From NCBI RefSeq assembly GCF_000372845.1, contig NZ_KB889963.1, positions 1,931,923-1,995,922 on the forward strand: 64,000 bases of DNA. Direction: 5' to 3'. Within the stretch, counting starts at the first letter, position 1; each line of letters starts with the position of its first letter. Of this stretch, positions 26,271-36,174 are shown in pieces. The notes beneath the pieces were generated by a model that saw nothing but the letters and a program-made list of their open reading frames with translations, was not told the origin of the DNA and ran no database searches. The stretch is from Methylocystis rosea SV97. Its GTDB lineage: Bacteria; Pseudomonadota; Alphaproteobacteria; Rhizobiales; Beijerinckiaceae. The position numbers and the translations under genes were made by a program.

Positions 26271-26386
26271 TGCATTCTCCTTTGCGCGACAGCGCATTCG
26301 TGTCGGGTCCCTTCGTCGCCGCGCTTTTAGCACAGGGGGCGGCGGGCGTCCTCCCGACCGAGGATAGAACAATTATCTAGAGCAGC

Positions 26387-28969
26387 TCAGCGGGGCAGGG
26401 CGGCGGCGGTCCCCACGCCATCGTTCACCAGCATCGAACCGACGCCGTAGTTGAACTTTGCTTCGCCCAGGGTGCGCAGCTGGAGCGTGACCATTATCGT
26501 CTGGTTGCGCGCCGGCAGGCCCGTGTAGGACTGCGGCTGATAGATCTGCGAATAATTGATCGACAGCGTCGTGCATTCGTCCTGATAACCGATGCCGCCG
26601 CCGAGCGTTGCGACCGAGAATAGGGGCGCCGTGCCGGTGAGATTTGAGCCCGTAAGCGTCGTTCCGTAGTAGGTGGTCGTTGGATTGGTGAGCGAGTTAT
26701 AGAGGTAGCGGCTCATATCGAAGGTGACGGTGCCCATCAGGAAATAGTTTTTTGTGATGTCGTATTTTCCAGTCGCGGAGAGTCCCTGACGACGCACGTC
26801 AAAGCCAATCGCCGGCTGTGACGCGTAATTCGCGTATTGGAGCTGGAGCGAGATCGGATCCAGATTCATTGTCGCGAACACGTCGAGCCGGCGCGCGCGC
26901 AAGTTGCCCTTATCGAAGCGGCCCTTGGCCACGAGGCTGAGAACGGATGAGGGCGCAAAGGCGAACCGCCCGACGATGTCCGACGCGCGCGAGTCGAGGC
27001 CGGAATCGAGGCCGACATTCGCCGCGTCAGCCTGCGCATAGGAGTTGGCGCCGGCGATCTGCCGCGACTGGCCGATCATCGCGTTGATGAAGCCGCCATT
27101 GGACAACGACAGGGTGGCCTGGCCGCCATAGTTGAGGCGCGTGCCTGTCTCGAACCGGTCGTAGCCAGAGAACTTGCTCCACTCGAACAGCGTTGAATCG
27201 TCGAAAACGAGGCTTTGCGCGTCGATGTTCACCAGCGATGGAATTGAAGTCTCGTTGGGACGGGCGATGACCTGCGCGATCGGTTCGAAGACGATGTCGC
27301 CGATAAAGCTTCTGGCGAGGATCGGGTAGCGCCATTCGGCGCCGAAGCCCGGGAGCGCCTGGCCGCGGAAGCGGTTGTCGGCGCCGTTGAAGAACTGGCC
27401 CTGCGCGGCATTGGGGATCGCCGACAGACTTTGGTTATAGATCGGGAACAAGCCTTGCCGGTCGTAATCGAGATAACTTCCGACGAAACGCGCGAACGCG
27501 AACGGGGTCCACACGCCGCCGACCGGATCGATGATTTTACGCTTCCAGGCGCCGCTGATCGTTGCGTGCTGATAATCGCCGCCGACGCCGCGCAACAGAC
27601 AGCCGCTCTGCGCCGGGTCGGGCGCCCGCCCGTAAATCTGGCAAACGTTGTAGAGGCTATAGATGCGGTCGAGCGTTCGCGGCTGTATGGACTCGAAGTT
27701 CGCGACGTTGGCGGAAGTGCTCGTCACATTGGCGTCGAGTTCAACCTGTCCGCCAACGCCTGCCGTCGCCGCAGGATCGATGTCGAAGACGCGGTTATAG
27801 TCGATCACCGGATGGACGACGGGCTGCTGCGCCTGCACGTCATTGGGCGACAGCAGCTGGAAATAGTAGCCGCGCATGTCGAAATAGCTGCGCGGTCCTT
27901 GGCCGGTCAGATAGATCGTCGATGACGCTTCGCGGAAGAAATAGTTCTGCAGGAGATAGTTGTACTGCTGATAGTCCTGCAGGAAGTAGCGATCGGACAG
28001 CGCCGTGATGTCCCAGCCAGCGCGCCAACGGTCGTTGAGCCAGAATTCGCCGAAAGACTGGAGGGCGCCGCGCCACTGCTTGTTGCCGGCGCCAAGCGGG
28101 GCTTGCGCGAAGGCGCCTGTGTCTCCCACATGCGTGCCCTGACCGCGGATCGTGTAGCCGCCATTATCAAAGCGCTGACGGAATTCGGCCGTCACGAACG
28201 GGCCCTGCCGGGAAAAATAAATCGGCGTTACGGTGAGGTCGTAATCCGGCGCAATCGCCCAGAAGTAAGGCACGCCGACGCCGGCGCCGAGCTGCTGGCG
28301 ATAGATGAAGACCGGTGACAGAAAACCGGACTTGCGCTTCACCGACGGGTCCGGCGACGACCAGAACGGCACATAGGCGACGGGCACGCCAAGAAGTTCG
28401 AAAGACGCATCCTCGTAATAGACCATCTTCTCGACGTTGTCGTGAATGATCCGTTTGGCGCGAACCGACCACGTGCGCGGCTTTGCGGGATCGTTTCGAC
28501 AGGCCTCGCAGGCGGTGTAGGTGCCCATTTCGAAGGTCGTCGTCTCGCCGGTCCGCTCGGCGCGCGGCGAGGTGAAATGCGTGTTGTTGACGGTGTCGAC
28601 CTGCAGGCTCTCGATGAACCCGTTCTTGAAATCGTCCGTGAAGTCGAAACGCTCGGCCCTGGCGATGGAGCCGTCGGTCTCGGTCAGCGTGGCGTGGCCC
28701 TCGGCGAAGACGCGCGACGTGTTGCGGTCATAGGTGACGCGGTCGGCTTCGAGCAGCCGGCCCTTGTAATAGATCTGGACGGCCCCGCGCGCCGTGACGG
28801 TGTTCTTTTTCTCGTCATAGACGAGCTCCTTGGCCTCGACGACCATGCGCGCATCGGCGCCCGCGGCCGGCGGCGCGGCAGCGGCGGAGTGCGTGGCGAA
28901 GGCCGCCTCGACGAGAGCGAGCGCGCCCGCAAGAAGGGATAGGCGCCGGGAGGAGCTGGTGAGCGCCAT
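26387..28969 (-). CDS. lptD: LPS-assembly protein LptD
   Basis: Outer-membrane beta-barrel that, with LptE, places lipopolysaccharide in the outer leaflet. 860 residues from ATG 28969. Signal peptide about 1-32, then the periplasmic LptA-like (OstA) domain (ARMVVEAKELVYDEKKNTVTARGAVQIYYKG, and ATLTETDGSIARAERFDF), then the barrel with FWSSPDPSVKRKSGFLSPVF and GYQDECTTLSINY near the end. The cysteine pair in TACEACRNDP is visible. Its ATG overlaps the lptG stop (TGATG), suggesting coupled translation. Confidence 0.95.
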   Translation of the reverse strand: MALTSSSRRLSLLAGALALVEAAFATHSAAAAPPAAGADARMVVEAKELVYDEKKNTVTARGAVQIYYKGRLLEADRVTYDRNTSRVFAEGHATLTETDGSIARAERFDFTDDFKNGFIESLQVDTVNNTHFTSPRAERTGETTTFEMGTYTACEACRNDPAKPRTWSVRAKRIIHDNVEKMVYYEDASFELLGVPVAYVPFWSSPDPSVKRKSGFLSPVFIYRQQLGAGVGVPYFWAIAPDYDLTVTPIYFSRQGPFVTAEFRQRFDNGGYTIRGQGTHVGDTGAFAQAPLGAGNKQWRGALQSFGEFWLNDRWRAGWDITALSDRYFLQDYQQYNYLLQNYFFREASSTIYLTGQGPRSYFDMRGYYFQLLSPNDVQAQQPVVHPVIDYNRVFDIDPAATAGVGGQVELDANVTSTSANVANFESIQPRTLDRIYSLYNVCQIYGRAPDPAQSGCLLRGVGGDYQHATISGAWKRKIIDPVGGVWTPFAFARFVGSYLDYDRQGLFPIYNQSLSAIPNAAQGQFFNGADNRFRGQALPGFGAEWRYPILARSFIGDIVFEPIAQVIARPNETSIPSLVNIDAQSLVFDDSTLFEWSKFSGYDRFETGTRLNYGGQATLSLSNGGFINAMIGQSRQIAGANSYAQADAANVGLDSGLDSRASDIVGRFAFAPSSVLSLVAKGRFDKGNLRARRLDVFATMNLDPISLQLQYANYASQPAIGFDVRRQGLSATGKYDITKNYFLMGTVTFDMSRYLYNSLTNPTTTYYGTTLTGSNLTGTAPLFSVATLGGGIGYQDECTTLSINYSQIYQPQSYTGLPARNQTIMVTLQLRTLGEAKFNYGVGSMLVNDGVGTAAALPR

Positions 28970-30054
28970 CAGCCGTCCTCCGAATAGAGCAAAATGACCG
29001 TGCCCAACATGCTCCCGACAAGCGCAGGCGACCATGCGGCCACTACAGGGCTGACCATGCCTGCGCCGCCGAGATCCGAGAGGACTTTAGTAACGATGTA
29101 AAGCACGAAGCCTGCGGCCACGCCACCCGAAAGGGTTTTTGCGACCCCGCCAAATCGAAAGAATCTTAATGAAAAGGAAGCGGCGACGAGAACCATGGCG
29201 ACGAGCAGCAGCGGTCGCGCAAGAAGCGTCTGAAACTGCAGCCGATAGCCGGTCGCGTCGAGACCCGCTTCGGCGGTGCGCGCCGTCATTTCCGGCAGCG
29301 ACCAGAACGGCGTGCCTTGCGGCGGCGTCGTCGCCGCCGCAACCTGCTCGGGCGTCAGGTCGGTGGCGAGCATGTAAGAACCGACGCTGCGCGCCGGCTC
29401 TCCGGGCAGGCTGACCTGCGCGTTTTCGAGCACCCAGACCCCGGGCTCGAGTCGCGCGTGACGCGCTTCGACCCGCTCCAGGAAACCGCCGCGCGCCGCG
29501 TAAATGTTGACGCTGACCTCCGCGAGCTCCGAGCCGCCATTCGAGGAGTTCATGGCGTGCATGATCGCGAGGCCGTCGACGCCATGCTGGCGCAGCCAGA
29601 CGCCGTGGTCGATGCGCAAACTGCCGGGCACGCCGAAAAGATCCCACTCCATTTGCTCGGAGCGCTGTTTCATCGACGCCGAGAGCGGGTTGTAAATCGC
29701 CACAGACACAACCCCGATGAGCAGGGCGGTGAGCGCCGGCGGCGCAATGAACTGCCAAACCGACATGCCGGCGGCGCGAGCGACGATCAATTCAAGCTTC
29801 CTGGTGAGGTCGACGAAGGTCGCCATCGATCCGAAGAGAACGGCGAAAGGCAGGATCATCTCGGCCGCCGCCGGCACCCGCATCGCCGTCATCAGCGCAA
29901 CGGTCGCCGCGCCGGCCTGCGGATTGTCGCTGGCGCGCCGCAGCATCTCGACGAACACCACGACGAACATCAGGCAGAAAATCGTAAAAAAGATCGCCAG
30001 AATCGTACGCATAAACCGCAGCGCAAAATAGCGCGTGATCGTCGCCCCGATCAT
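28969..30054 (-). CDS. lptG: LPS export permease LptG
   Basis: Inner-membrane permease of the LptB2FG transporter that extracts LPS. 361 residues: helices near 10-35, 60-80 and 100-120, a periplasmic beta-jellyroll of about 150 residues (DGLAIMHAMNS, AARGGFLERVEARHARLEPGVWVLENAQV), then three C-terminal helices ending in LGTVILLYSEDG. The start MIGATITRYFALRFMRTI is typical of LptG. Its usual partner lptF, normally immediately upstream, is absent: the 389 bp before it lead to divergent pepA. Confidence 0.93.
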   Translation of the reverse strand: MIGATITRYFALRFMRTILAIFFTIFCLMFVVVFVEMLRRASDNPQAGAATVALMTAMRVPAAAEMILPFAVLFGSMATFVDLTRKLELIVARAAGMSVWQFIAPPALTALLIGVVSVAIYNPLSASMKQRSEQMEWDLFGVPGSLRIDHGVWLRQHGVDGLAIMHAMNSSNGGSELAEVSVNIYAARGGFLERVEARHARLEPGVWVLENAQVSLPGEPARSVGSYMLATDLTPEQVAAATTPPQGTPFWSLPEMTARTAEAGLDATGYRLQFQTLLARPLLLVAMVLVAASFSLRFFRFGGVAKTLSGGVAAGFVLYIVTKVLSDLGGAGMVSPVVAAWSPALVGSMLGTVILLYSEDG

Positions 30055-30443
30055 GGCTGCGGCTGTCCTCCATAGTGTTCTGGCGCGCCGCCCCAGGCGG
30101 GAGCAGTTAAAGCCCTGTTAACGATCGCTAGACGCTCGCATCTTTGCGCGCAAGCGTTGCGCGGCTCCTGTGAGCCGCCCCGACATATTCAATTCGCGAG
30201 CGTTGCTTTTGCGCCACGCCGGATTTCTGCGTAAAGATCGCGGCGATTCCGCGGCGGGATGCGAATCTGGAATAGTTCAAACATGACCAGAGCCGCGATT
30301 GACCGCGGTCGCCCGCGGGAAGATATTGCGGGCCGCTCCCGTTAAATTGCGCGCCTGGCGCGCCGCCGGCGCTAACTTTCTCAAAAACCGACGCATTCGC
30401 GCCGGAACGACTTCCGCTTCGGCGGAGGAGGCAAGAGGCCCTG
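30055..30443. other. Divergent intergenic region between lptG and pepA
   Basis: 389 bp containing the promoters of both genes. No gene, tRNA or repeat was recognised. In related genomes lptF commonly occupies this place; no LptF-like coding sequence was found in any frame here. Confidence 0.5.
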
Positions 30444-31994
30444 ATGCTCGTCAACGCCAAATATGAACTCCAGCCCTTCGACGCCGCTGAAGCGCTGCTG
30501 CGCCAGCCCGAGGACGCCGCGCATCCGCGCACCCTCGTCGTCTTCGTGGGCCGTGATCTCGCCATGGGCGAGCGCGCCGCCAGCGTGCTCAAGGATGCGG
30601 CCGCGCATCTTTCTCGCGCCGCCGCGGCGGCGAAATTCAAGGGCAAATCGGGAACGTCGCTTGAGGTTCTGGCGGCTCCCGGCGCGCCGGCGAGTCGGGT
30701 GATTCTGATCGGCCTCGGCGCCGCGGAGGAGACCGACGGCGGCGAAGCCGCCAAGCCCTTCGAGGACTTCGTGGCGCTTGGCGGACAAACCGCGGCGAAA
30801 ATGGGCGCTGGGGCGCGGGCGGTCGTGCTGTTCGACCTGCCGGAAGGGATTTCCGCCGCTCACGATTCGGTCGGCCAATTCGCGCTCGGCGGCTGGCTGC
30901 GCGCCTATAAGTTCGACCATTACAAGACAAAGAAGAAGGACGAGGCGGATCGCGACGGGCCGATGGAGGTCGTCGTCGCCCTGGCCGATCCGGACGGCCA
31001 TAGCGCCGCGATGTCGGATGGCGGCCATTTGGCGGAAGCCGTCATGCTCGCAAGGACTCTCGTCAATGAGCCGGCGAACGTCCTGACTCCGCCGGAATTC
31101 GCCCGCCGCGCGTCGGAGCTGATGAAGCTTGGCGTTGAGGTCGAGGTCCTCGACGAGAAGGCGATGTCCGAACTCGGGATGCGGGCGCTGCTCGGCGTCG
31201 CGCAGGGGTCCGAGGCGGGCGCCCGGCTCGTCGTGCTGCGCTGGAGCGGCGGCGCCCAGGGCGCGGCGCCGCTCGCCTTCGTCGGCAAGGGCGTCGTTTT
31301 CGACTCCGGCGGCATTTCGATCAAGCCCGCCGCCTCGATGGAGGACATGAAGGGCGACATGGCCGGCGCCGCCGCCGTGACCGGCGCCATGTACGCGATC
31401 GCCGCCCGCAAGGCGAAGGCCAATGTCGTCGGCGTGCTCGGCCTCGTCGAGAACATGCCGGACGGCAAGGCGCAGCGGCCGGGGGACATCGTCAAATCCA
31501 TGTCGGGCCAGACGATCGAGATCGTGAACACCGACGCCGAAGGTCGGCTCGTCCTCGCCGATGCGCTGACATACGTTATAGAGAAGCATCAGCCCGCCGC
31601 CGTCATCGATCTGGCGACGCTCACCGGCGCCATTCTCGTCGCCCTGGGCCAGGAATATTGCGGGCTTTTCACCAATAGCGACGAACTCGCCGAACGCCTG
31701 ACCAAATCCGGGAACCACATCGGCGAGAAGCTGTGGCGCATGCCGATGGGTCCCGCCTATGACAAGCTGATCGACTCGAAATTCGCCGATATGAAGAACA
31801 CCGGCGGCCGGCATGCCGGCTCGATCACCGCCGCGCATTTCATCCAGCGTTTCGTCGGCAAGACGCCCTGGGCGCATCTCGACATCGCCGGCACGGGCAT
31901 GGGTTCGCCGATGAGCGACACCAACCAGAGCTGGGGCGCAGGCTGGGGCGTGCGGCTGCTCGACCGGCTGGTGCGGGATTATTATGAGGGGTAG
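30444..31994 (+). CDS. pepA: Leucyl aminopeptidase (M17)
   Basis: Cytoplasmic hexameric aminopeptidase using two metal ions. 516 residues, ATG after AAGAGG. Catalytic domain signatures: [30 protein letters not shown] (Lys and Asp ligands), [16 protein letters not shown], and the family signature [14 protein letters not shown] with metal ligands Asp and Glu, then the late [19 protein letters not shown]. The N-terminal macro-like domain is less conserved. Divergent from lptG. Confidence 0.96.
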   Translation: MLVNAKYELQPFDAAEALLRQPEDAAHPRTLVVFVGRDLAMGERAASVLKDAAAHLSRAAAAAKFKGKSGTSLEVLAAPGAPASRVILIGLGAAEETDGGEAAKPFEDFVALGGQTAAKMGAGARAVVLFDLPEGISAAHDSVGQFALGGWLRAYKFDHYKTKKKDEADRDGPMEVVVALADPDGHSAAMSDGGHLAEAVMLARTLVNEPANVLTPPEFARRASELMKLGVEVEVLDEKAMSELGMRALLGVAQGSEAGARLVVLRWSGGAQGAAPLAFVGKGVVFDSGGISIKPAASMEDMKGDMAGAAAVTGAMYAIAARKAKANVVGVLGLVENMPDGKAQRPGDIVKSMSGQTIEIVNTDAEGRLVLADALTYVIEKHQPAAVIDLATLTGAILVALGQEYCGLFTNSDELAERLTKSGNHIGEKLWRMPMGPAYDKLIDSKFADMKNTGGRHAGSITAAHFIQRFVGKTPWAHLDIAGTGMGSPMSDTNQSWGAGWGVRLLDRLVRDYYEG

Positions 31995-32041
31995 CGGCTC
32001 GGGGCCTGCGAACGCGTCTAGAGACGGCGCTTGTCGCCGCC

Positions 32042-32827
32042 TCAGGCGCCCCGCTCCAAATTATTATTATAGCGCTGTTCCGCCTTTTGCAGTTCAACGA
32101 ATCGGTCGGAACTCAAAATGCTTCCAACGATCATCTCCGCATGTTCTTTGTCACAAAAAATCGTGTCGAGCATAAATAGTATAGGCACATAGCGTGCGCT
32201 CTTCACTTTCATCGAAATAAAACTGCTAACAATGTTCTTGTCGATGCTTATGTCTTGAATCGCCGAACGGGCCTTATTCATCCATACACCCCTTTTATCG
32301 AGCTCAAAGACAAAACTGTAATATGGATTCTTGTCGATTGCGAGAGGGCCGGCCGGAACAGGCTTAAAAAAGCTCGCCCCACCTCCTGAAGATGATGCAG
32401 CGAAAGACCGCCCAAGCGATATCGCGAAACCACTATTGAACTCAAATATTTTAACAGACGTAGCAATGTCATAGTCATAGCTCTCCAAAGAATATTTAAC
32501 AAAAAAAACATTAGCCCTTTCCTGAACGCAATAACACGTTGATATGCCACGACGACTTCCAACGTAGATGAGGCCTTTGCCCACCCTATAGTAGTGTAGC
32601 AGCAACAAGATAGGGTACGACATGGCTATAATCGCTGCTGTAACTGCTAGGTCTGTCACGGCTCCCCCAGAAGCCGCCAGAAATAACCACGGTACAATCA
32701 TTGTGAGCAGCACGATATTAGGCCATCGAAAGGCACAGAGCCTGGCGTTCGCGCGAACCGCCCAGAGCGGCTCGATGTCGGCGATGTCGTCGTCCCGCTC
32801 GGTCGGTCGCATCTGGTCCGCCAACAT
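32042..32827 (-). CDS. Orphan AT-rich membrane protein
   Basis: 261 residues from ATG 32827, which has GGAGAG about 9 nt upstream; TTG codons further up would add up to 11 residues. Two membrane helices are predicted at about 38-57 and 62-83, then a soluble domain of about 170 residues with many short strands (GKGLIYVGSRRG, VFFVKYSLESYDYDIATSVKIFEFNSGFAISLG) and a C-terminal helix. No family was recognised. It is one of the most A/T-rich genes in the window, stands alone convergent with pepA, and is probably a recent acquisition. Confidence 0.6.
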   Translation of the reverse strand: MLADQMRPTERDDDIADIEPLWAVRANARLCAFRWPNIVLLTMIVPWLFLAASGGAVTDLAVTAAIIAMSYPILLLLHYYRVGKGLIYVGSRRGISTCYCVQERANVFFVKYSLESYDYDIATSVKIFEFNSGFAISLGRSFAASSSGGGASFFKPVPAGPLAIDKNPYYSFVFELDKRGVWMNKARSAIQDISIDKNIVSSFISMKVKSARYVPILFMLDTIFCDKEHAEMIVGSILSSDRFVELQKAEQRYNNNLERGA

Positions 32828-32937
32828 GACGTCCGGTCTCTCCGCATCCCACAATAGCAATCAAACTCGATGCTTAACCGCTTCGCTTGCGTCGTCAAGC
32901 CGAAGTGCGAAGAAACAACGGGATTATACCCAGATCG

Positions 32938-32968
32938 CTATAGCTTTGCGCTCTCACTATAGCTTTGC
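32938..32968. repeat. Direct repeat in an AT-rich promoter region
   Basis: CTATAGCTTTGC occurs at 32938-32949 and again at 32957-32968, 19 bp apart, within the 32828-33061 gap between divergent genes. Could be a pair of regulator sites or a slipped duplication. Confidence 0.5.
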
Positions 32969-33061
32969 AGCTTAGTATATTGCGCATTTTTAATGGAAAT
33001 TATTTCGCGCCGCCCAATCTGATGGTCAGTTCAGTTGGTCCTGGACTGAAAGGAACGCATC

Positions 33062-33457
33062 ATGATCGAATCTCGATGGAACGCGGATTTTATCGCGACC
33101 ATTCTCGGCGTCGTGTTCGTGGCGGTCGGCCTGCTGGGGTTCATCCCCAATCCGATTGTCTATGACGGCGGCTACTTCCACGTGAATACAGCCCATAACT
33201 TCGTGCATCTCATCACCGGAGCGCTCTTGCTGCTCAGCCCCTATTTCGGCGTCCCGGTCCTCATGATTCGCACAGTGGCCATCGTCTATACGGCGATCGC
33301 CATCCTCGGCTTCCTTGCGCCAAACGTCGCAGAGTTCGGTGGGCTGGTGGAGATGAACCACGCCGACCATTGGCTGCATGCATTCCTGGCTGTCGTCCTG
33401 CTCGCGATCGGCTTCACGAAGCCCATGGAACGATCGGTCACCACGGCCCATATGTAA
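33062..33457 (+). CDS. DUF4383-type integral membrane protein
   Basis: 131 residues with GAAAGGA before the ATG. Four membrane helices: about 10-28, 45-63, 67-86 and 105-121. The HNFVHLITGALLLL motif and the late NHADHWLHAFLAVVLL, both His-rich inside helices, are typical of DUF4383. Function unknown. A strong terminator follows at 33474. Confidence 0.8.
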   Translation: MIESRWNADFIATILGVVFVAVGLLGFIPNPIVYDGGYFHVNTAHNFVHLITGALLLLSPYFGVPVLMIRTVAIVYTAIAILGFLAPNVAEFGGLVEMNHADHWLHAFLAVVLLAIGFTKPMERSVTTAHM

Positions 33458-33473
33458 GAGCTTGCAAAGCGCC

Positions 33474-33503
33474 GCGCCGCAGCCTTGGGGCTGCGGCGCT
33501 TTT
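33474..33503 (+). terminator. Rho-independent terminator
   Basis: Perfect 11-bp stem GCGCCGCAGCC/GGCTGCGGCGC with a TTGG loop, followed by TTTT. It separates the DUF4383 gene from the BON gene. Confidence 0.85.
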
Positions 33504-33516
33504 GGCCGAGGCTGCG

Positions 33517-33822
33517 ATGACCGATATGGACACAGTGGAGCTTCGCGACGCCGTCCGCGAGGCTCTCGACAAAAGCCCTCTGGCGGACGCCAAGTCGATC
33601 TCGGTGGAGATCGTCGAGGGACACGTCGTGCTCAAGGGCTCCGTCGCCTCGGCGGCTGAATGGATGGAGGCGGAATACGCCGCTTCAACAGCCGCTTCGC
33701 CCCTCAAAGTCAAAAACGCCCTGACCATCAGCGGGGTTTGGGAGGCGCCGAAAGACGACGTCTACCAGGCTGGCCTTGAATCTTTTCCCGCAAGCGATCC
33801 GCCCTCCTGGACGCCGGGCTGA
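33517..33822 (+). CDS. BON-domain protein
   Basis: 101 residues from ATG 33517. The BON fold is seen as LRDAVREALDKSPLADAKSISVEIVEGHVVLKGSVASAAEW with the central glycine, then KVKNALTI. BON domains bind phospholipid or other surfaces. There is no signal peptide, so it is cytosolic. The C-terminal SFPASDPPSWTPG tail is a short motif found at the end of several small alphaproteobacterial proteins. The start ATG follows the terminator at 33474 by 13 bp, so its promoter must overlap the DUF4383 gene or the gene depends on read-through. Confidence 0.78.
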   Translation: MTDMDTVELRDAVREALDKSPLADAKSISVEIVEGHVVLKGSVASAAEWMEAEYAASTAASPLKVKNALTISGVWEAPKDDVYQAGLESFPASDPPSWTPG

Positions 33823-33906
33823 GGGCGCCCCTAGGAAGAGCGGCCAGCCTTAAAACTTGCGCGAGAGGGAGAGTTCCGACATAGCCGGGGCCGAAAGGTG
33901 CCCGCC

Positions 33907-34386
33907 ATGCCCGAGATCGCCTTCTATCATCTCACCCGCGCCACGGTGGAGCAGACGCTGCCAACGCTCCTCGAGCGTTCACGCGCGCGTGGCTGGCGCG
34001 CCATCGTGCAGGCGATGAGCGATGTGCGCCTTGCTAAACTTGACGCAGATCTCTGGTCGTATCGTCCGGAGAGCTTTCTCCCACACGGGACGAAAGCGGA
34101 CGGCGCGCCGGAGGCGCAGCCGATCTATCTCACCTGCGAGACCGACAACCCCAACGACGCCGAGGTGCGGTTTTTCATCGAGGGCGCGCGCATCGCTCCC
34201 GCGCTCGCCGGCTCTAGTGCGCCCCGCGAACGCGCCGCGCTGGTTTTTGACGGACGCGACGACGCCGAACTTGCCGACGCGCGCGCGCAATGGAAAGAAC
34301 TGCGCGATCTGGGCTATAGCCTCGTCTATCACCAGCAGAGCGAGAGCGGCGGATGGGAAGAGAAGGCGCGCGAACCGAAGTCCTAA
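33907..34386 (+). CDS. holC: DNA polymerase III chi subunit
   Basis: Links the clamp loader to single-strand binding protein at the replication fork. 159 residues from ATG 33907. Family features: EIAFYHLTRATVEQTLPTLLERSRARGWRAIV at the start, DADLWSYRPESFLPHG, QPIYLTCETDNPNDAEVRFFIEG and a C-terminal YSLVYHQQSE. It overlaps the methyltransferase gene by 34 bp. Confidence 0.93.
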   Translation: MPEIAFYHLTRATVEQTLPTLLERSRARGWRAIVQAMSDVRLAKLDADLWSYRPESFLPHGTKADGAPEAQPIYLTCETDNPNDAEVRFFIEGARIAPALAGSSAPRERAALVFDGRDDAELADARAQWKELRDLGYSLVYHQQSESGGWEEKAREPKS

Positions 34387-35087
34387 ACGAAGATTTCGCC
34401 GAGCGCCGCGCCCGAGCGCGCGAAAAGCTCGACGCCGTTGATCCGCATAAACGCTCGGGAGGAATCGCGGCTGATCCCAAGCGCCGGGAATGGTTTGAAA
34501 CCGTCTATTCGCTAGCGGAAGGCGATCCGGCGGGCGTGCCCTGGGTGCATCTTGAGCCGCGCCCGCTGCTTGAAGATTGGCTGGCCGCCCGCTCGCTCAT
34601 CGGCCTTCGCGCGCTCGACGTCGGCTGCGGACTGGGCGACAACGCCGAAGCGCTGGCGCGCGCCGGCGCGCATGTCGTCGCGTTCGATCTCGTCGAGCGC
34701 GCCGTGCAATGGGCGCGTGAGCGCTTTCCTCAGAGCAAGGTCGACTATCACGCCGCCGATCTCTTCGATGCGCCATCGGAATGGCGCGGCGCCTTCGATC
34801 TCGTGCACGAACTCTACACGCTGCAGGCGCTTCCCGAGACGCTTCTCCCCGACGCTGCGCGGGCGCTCGCCGCCTTTGTCGCGCCGGGCGGAACGCTGCT
34901 CGTCATCTCGCGGGCGCGCGATGACAATGAGGAGATTAGCGGCCCGCCATGGCCGCTCGCGCGGAAGGACATCGAGGCGTTCGCCGTCGCCGGCCTGCGG
35001 CTCGTTTCGCTCGAAGATATTCCACCGAGCGGGCATCTCGCTCGCCATTGGCGCGCGGAGTTTCGTCGCGACGAGGCGGGCGGGTGA
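34353..35087 (+). CDS. SAM-dependent methyltransferase (class I)
   Basis: 244 residues. Rossmann motif I LDVGCGLGDNAEALARAG (about 87-104), then VVAFDLVERAVQWARERFP and FDLVHELYTLQALP. An N-terminal helix-rich region (EDFAERRARAREKLDAVDP) precedes it, with DPAGVPWVHLEPRP, a spacing seen in the thiopurine/TehB-like group. Substrate unknown. It overlaps holC by 34 bp and the ABC ATPase start by 4 bp (GTGA), so it belongs to the same transcription unit. Confidence 0.82.
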   Translation: MGREGARTEVLNEDFAERRARAREKLDAVDPHKRSGGIAADPKRREWFETVYSLAEGDPAGVPWVHLEPRPLLEDWLAARSLIGLRALDVGCGLGDNAEALARAGAHVVAFDLVERAVQWARERFPQSKVDYHAADLFDAPSEWRGAFDLVHELYTLQALPETLLPDAARALAAFVAPGGTLLVISRARDDNEEISGPPWPLARKDIEAFAVAGLRLVSLEDIPPSGHLARHWRAEFRRDEAGG

Positions 35088-36136
35088 GCGCGCCGCTGCT
35101 GTCGATTAAAAGCGTCAGCAAAAAATTCGGCGCGGTCGTTGCGCTCGAGGAGGTGTCGCTCGACGTGGGGGCCGGCGAATTCTTCGCGCTGCTCGGCCCG
35201 TCGGGCTGCGGCAAAACCACGCTGATGCGTTGCATTGCGGGTTTCGAGTCGCCGGACGCCGGAACGATCGCGCTGAGCGGCGTCGATCTTTCAGGCGTGC
35301 CGCCCAACCGGCGCCCTGTGAACATGATGTTTCAATCCTATGCGCTGTTTCCGCATCTCAACGTGTTCGAGAACATCGCCTTCGGACTGCGCCGGCAGGG
35401 CGAGACCAGAGACGCCATCGACGCGCGCGTCAACGAATTGCTCGCGATGACGCAGCTTTCGGTTTTTGGCCATCGGAGAATCGCCGAGCTGTCCGGCGGA
35501 CAGAAGCAGCGCGTCGCGCTGGCGCGCGCGCTCGCGCCGCGTCCGAAAATGCTGCTGCTCGACGAGCCGCTCGGCGCGCTCGATCGCAAGCTGCGTGAAG
35601 AGACGCAGTTTCAGCTCAAGGAAATCCAACGGCGGACGCAAACGAGCTTCGTCATCGTCACACATGACCAGGATGAGGCGCTGGCGCTTGCCGATCGCAT
35701 CGCAGTGATGCGGGCGGGCAGGGTGGAGCAGGTCGCCGGGCCGATGGAGATTTACGACCGGCCCGCGACGCGTTTCGTCGCCGGCTTCGTCGGCGAAACG
35801 AATTTCATCGAGGGACGCCTGGACCGCAACGGCGCTGCGGCGCTGATCACCGAGTTTGGACGAATCCCCTGCGAGCCCGGAAATCTTCCGGACGGCGCGC
35901 AGGCGACGCTCAGCGTGCGCCCCGAGCGGATCGGCGTTGCGCGCGACGGCGAGGGAATCGTGGGCTTTGTCGAGGATTTCGTGTTTCGCGGCGAAACGAC
36001 GCTGCTGCGGGTGCGCGTCGCCAGCAACATCGTTCTGCGGGCGGCGGCAAGCCATGGCGAGCGCCACGCGATCGGCGACTCGGTGAGGCTCAGCTTCCCG
36101 CCTGGCGCCGGCGCGCTTCTCGCGGAGGAGAGATAG
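35084..36136 (+). CDS. potG: Polyamine-type ABC transporter ATPase
   Basis: 350 residues from GTG 35084, in the methyltransferase stop (GTGA). A full MalK/PotA-type ATPase: Walker A GPSGCGKTTLMRC, Q-loop FQSYALFPHLNVFENIAFG, signature LSGGQKQRVALARAL, Walker B MLLLDEPLGALD, H-loop VTHDQDEA, then a TOBE-like C-terminal regulatory domain (LSVRPERIGVA, FRGETTLLRV). Powers import with the two permeases downstream. A 115-bp palindromic repeat separates it from them. No periplasmic binding protein gene is nearby. Confidence 0.87.
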   Translation: MSAPLLSIKSVSKKFGAVVALEEVSLDVGAGEFFALLGPSGCGKTTLMRCIAGFESPDAGTIALSGVDLSGVPPNRRPVNMMFQSYALFPHLNVFENIAFGLRRQGETRDAIDARVNELLAMTQLSVFGHRRIAELSGGQKQRVALARALAPRPKMLLLDEPLGALDRKLREETQFQLKEIQRRTQTSFVIVTHDQDEALALADRIAVMRAGRVEQVAGPMEIYDRPATRFVAGFVGETNFIEGRLDRNGAAALITEFGRIPCEPGNLPDGAQATLSVRPERIGVARDGEGIVGFVEDFVFRGETTLLRVRVASNIVLRAAASHGERHAIGDSVRLSFPPGAGALLAEER

Positions 36137-36174
36137 GGTGAGGTTAACAATGAATGCGCGGCGCAACGCGGATT

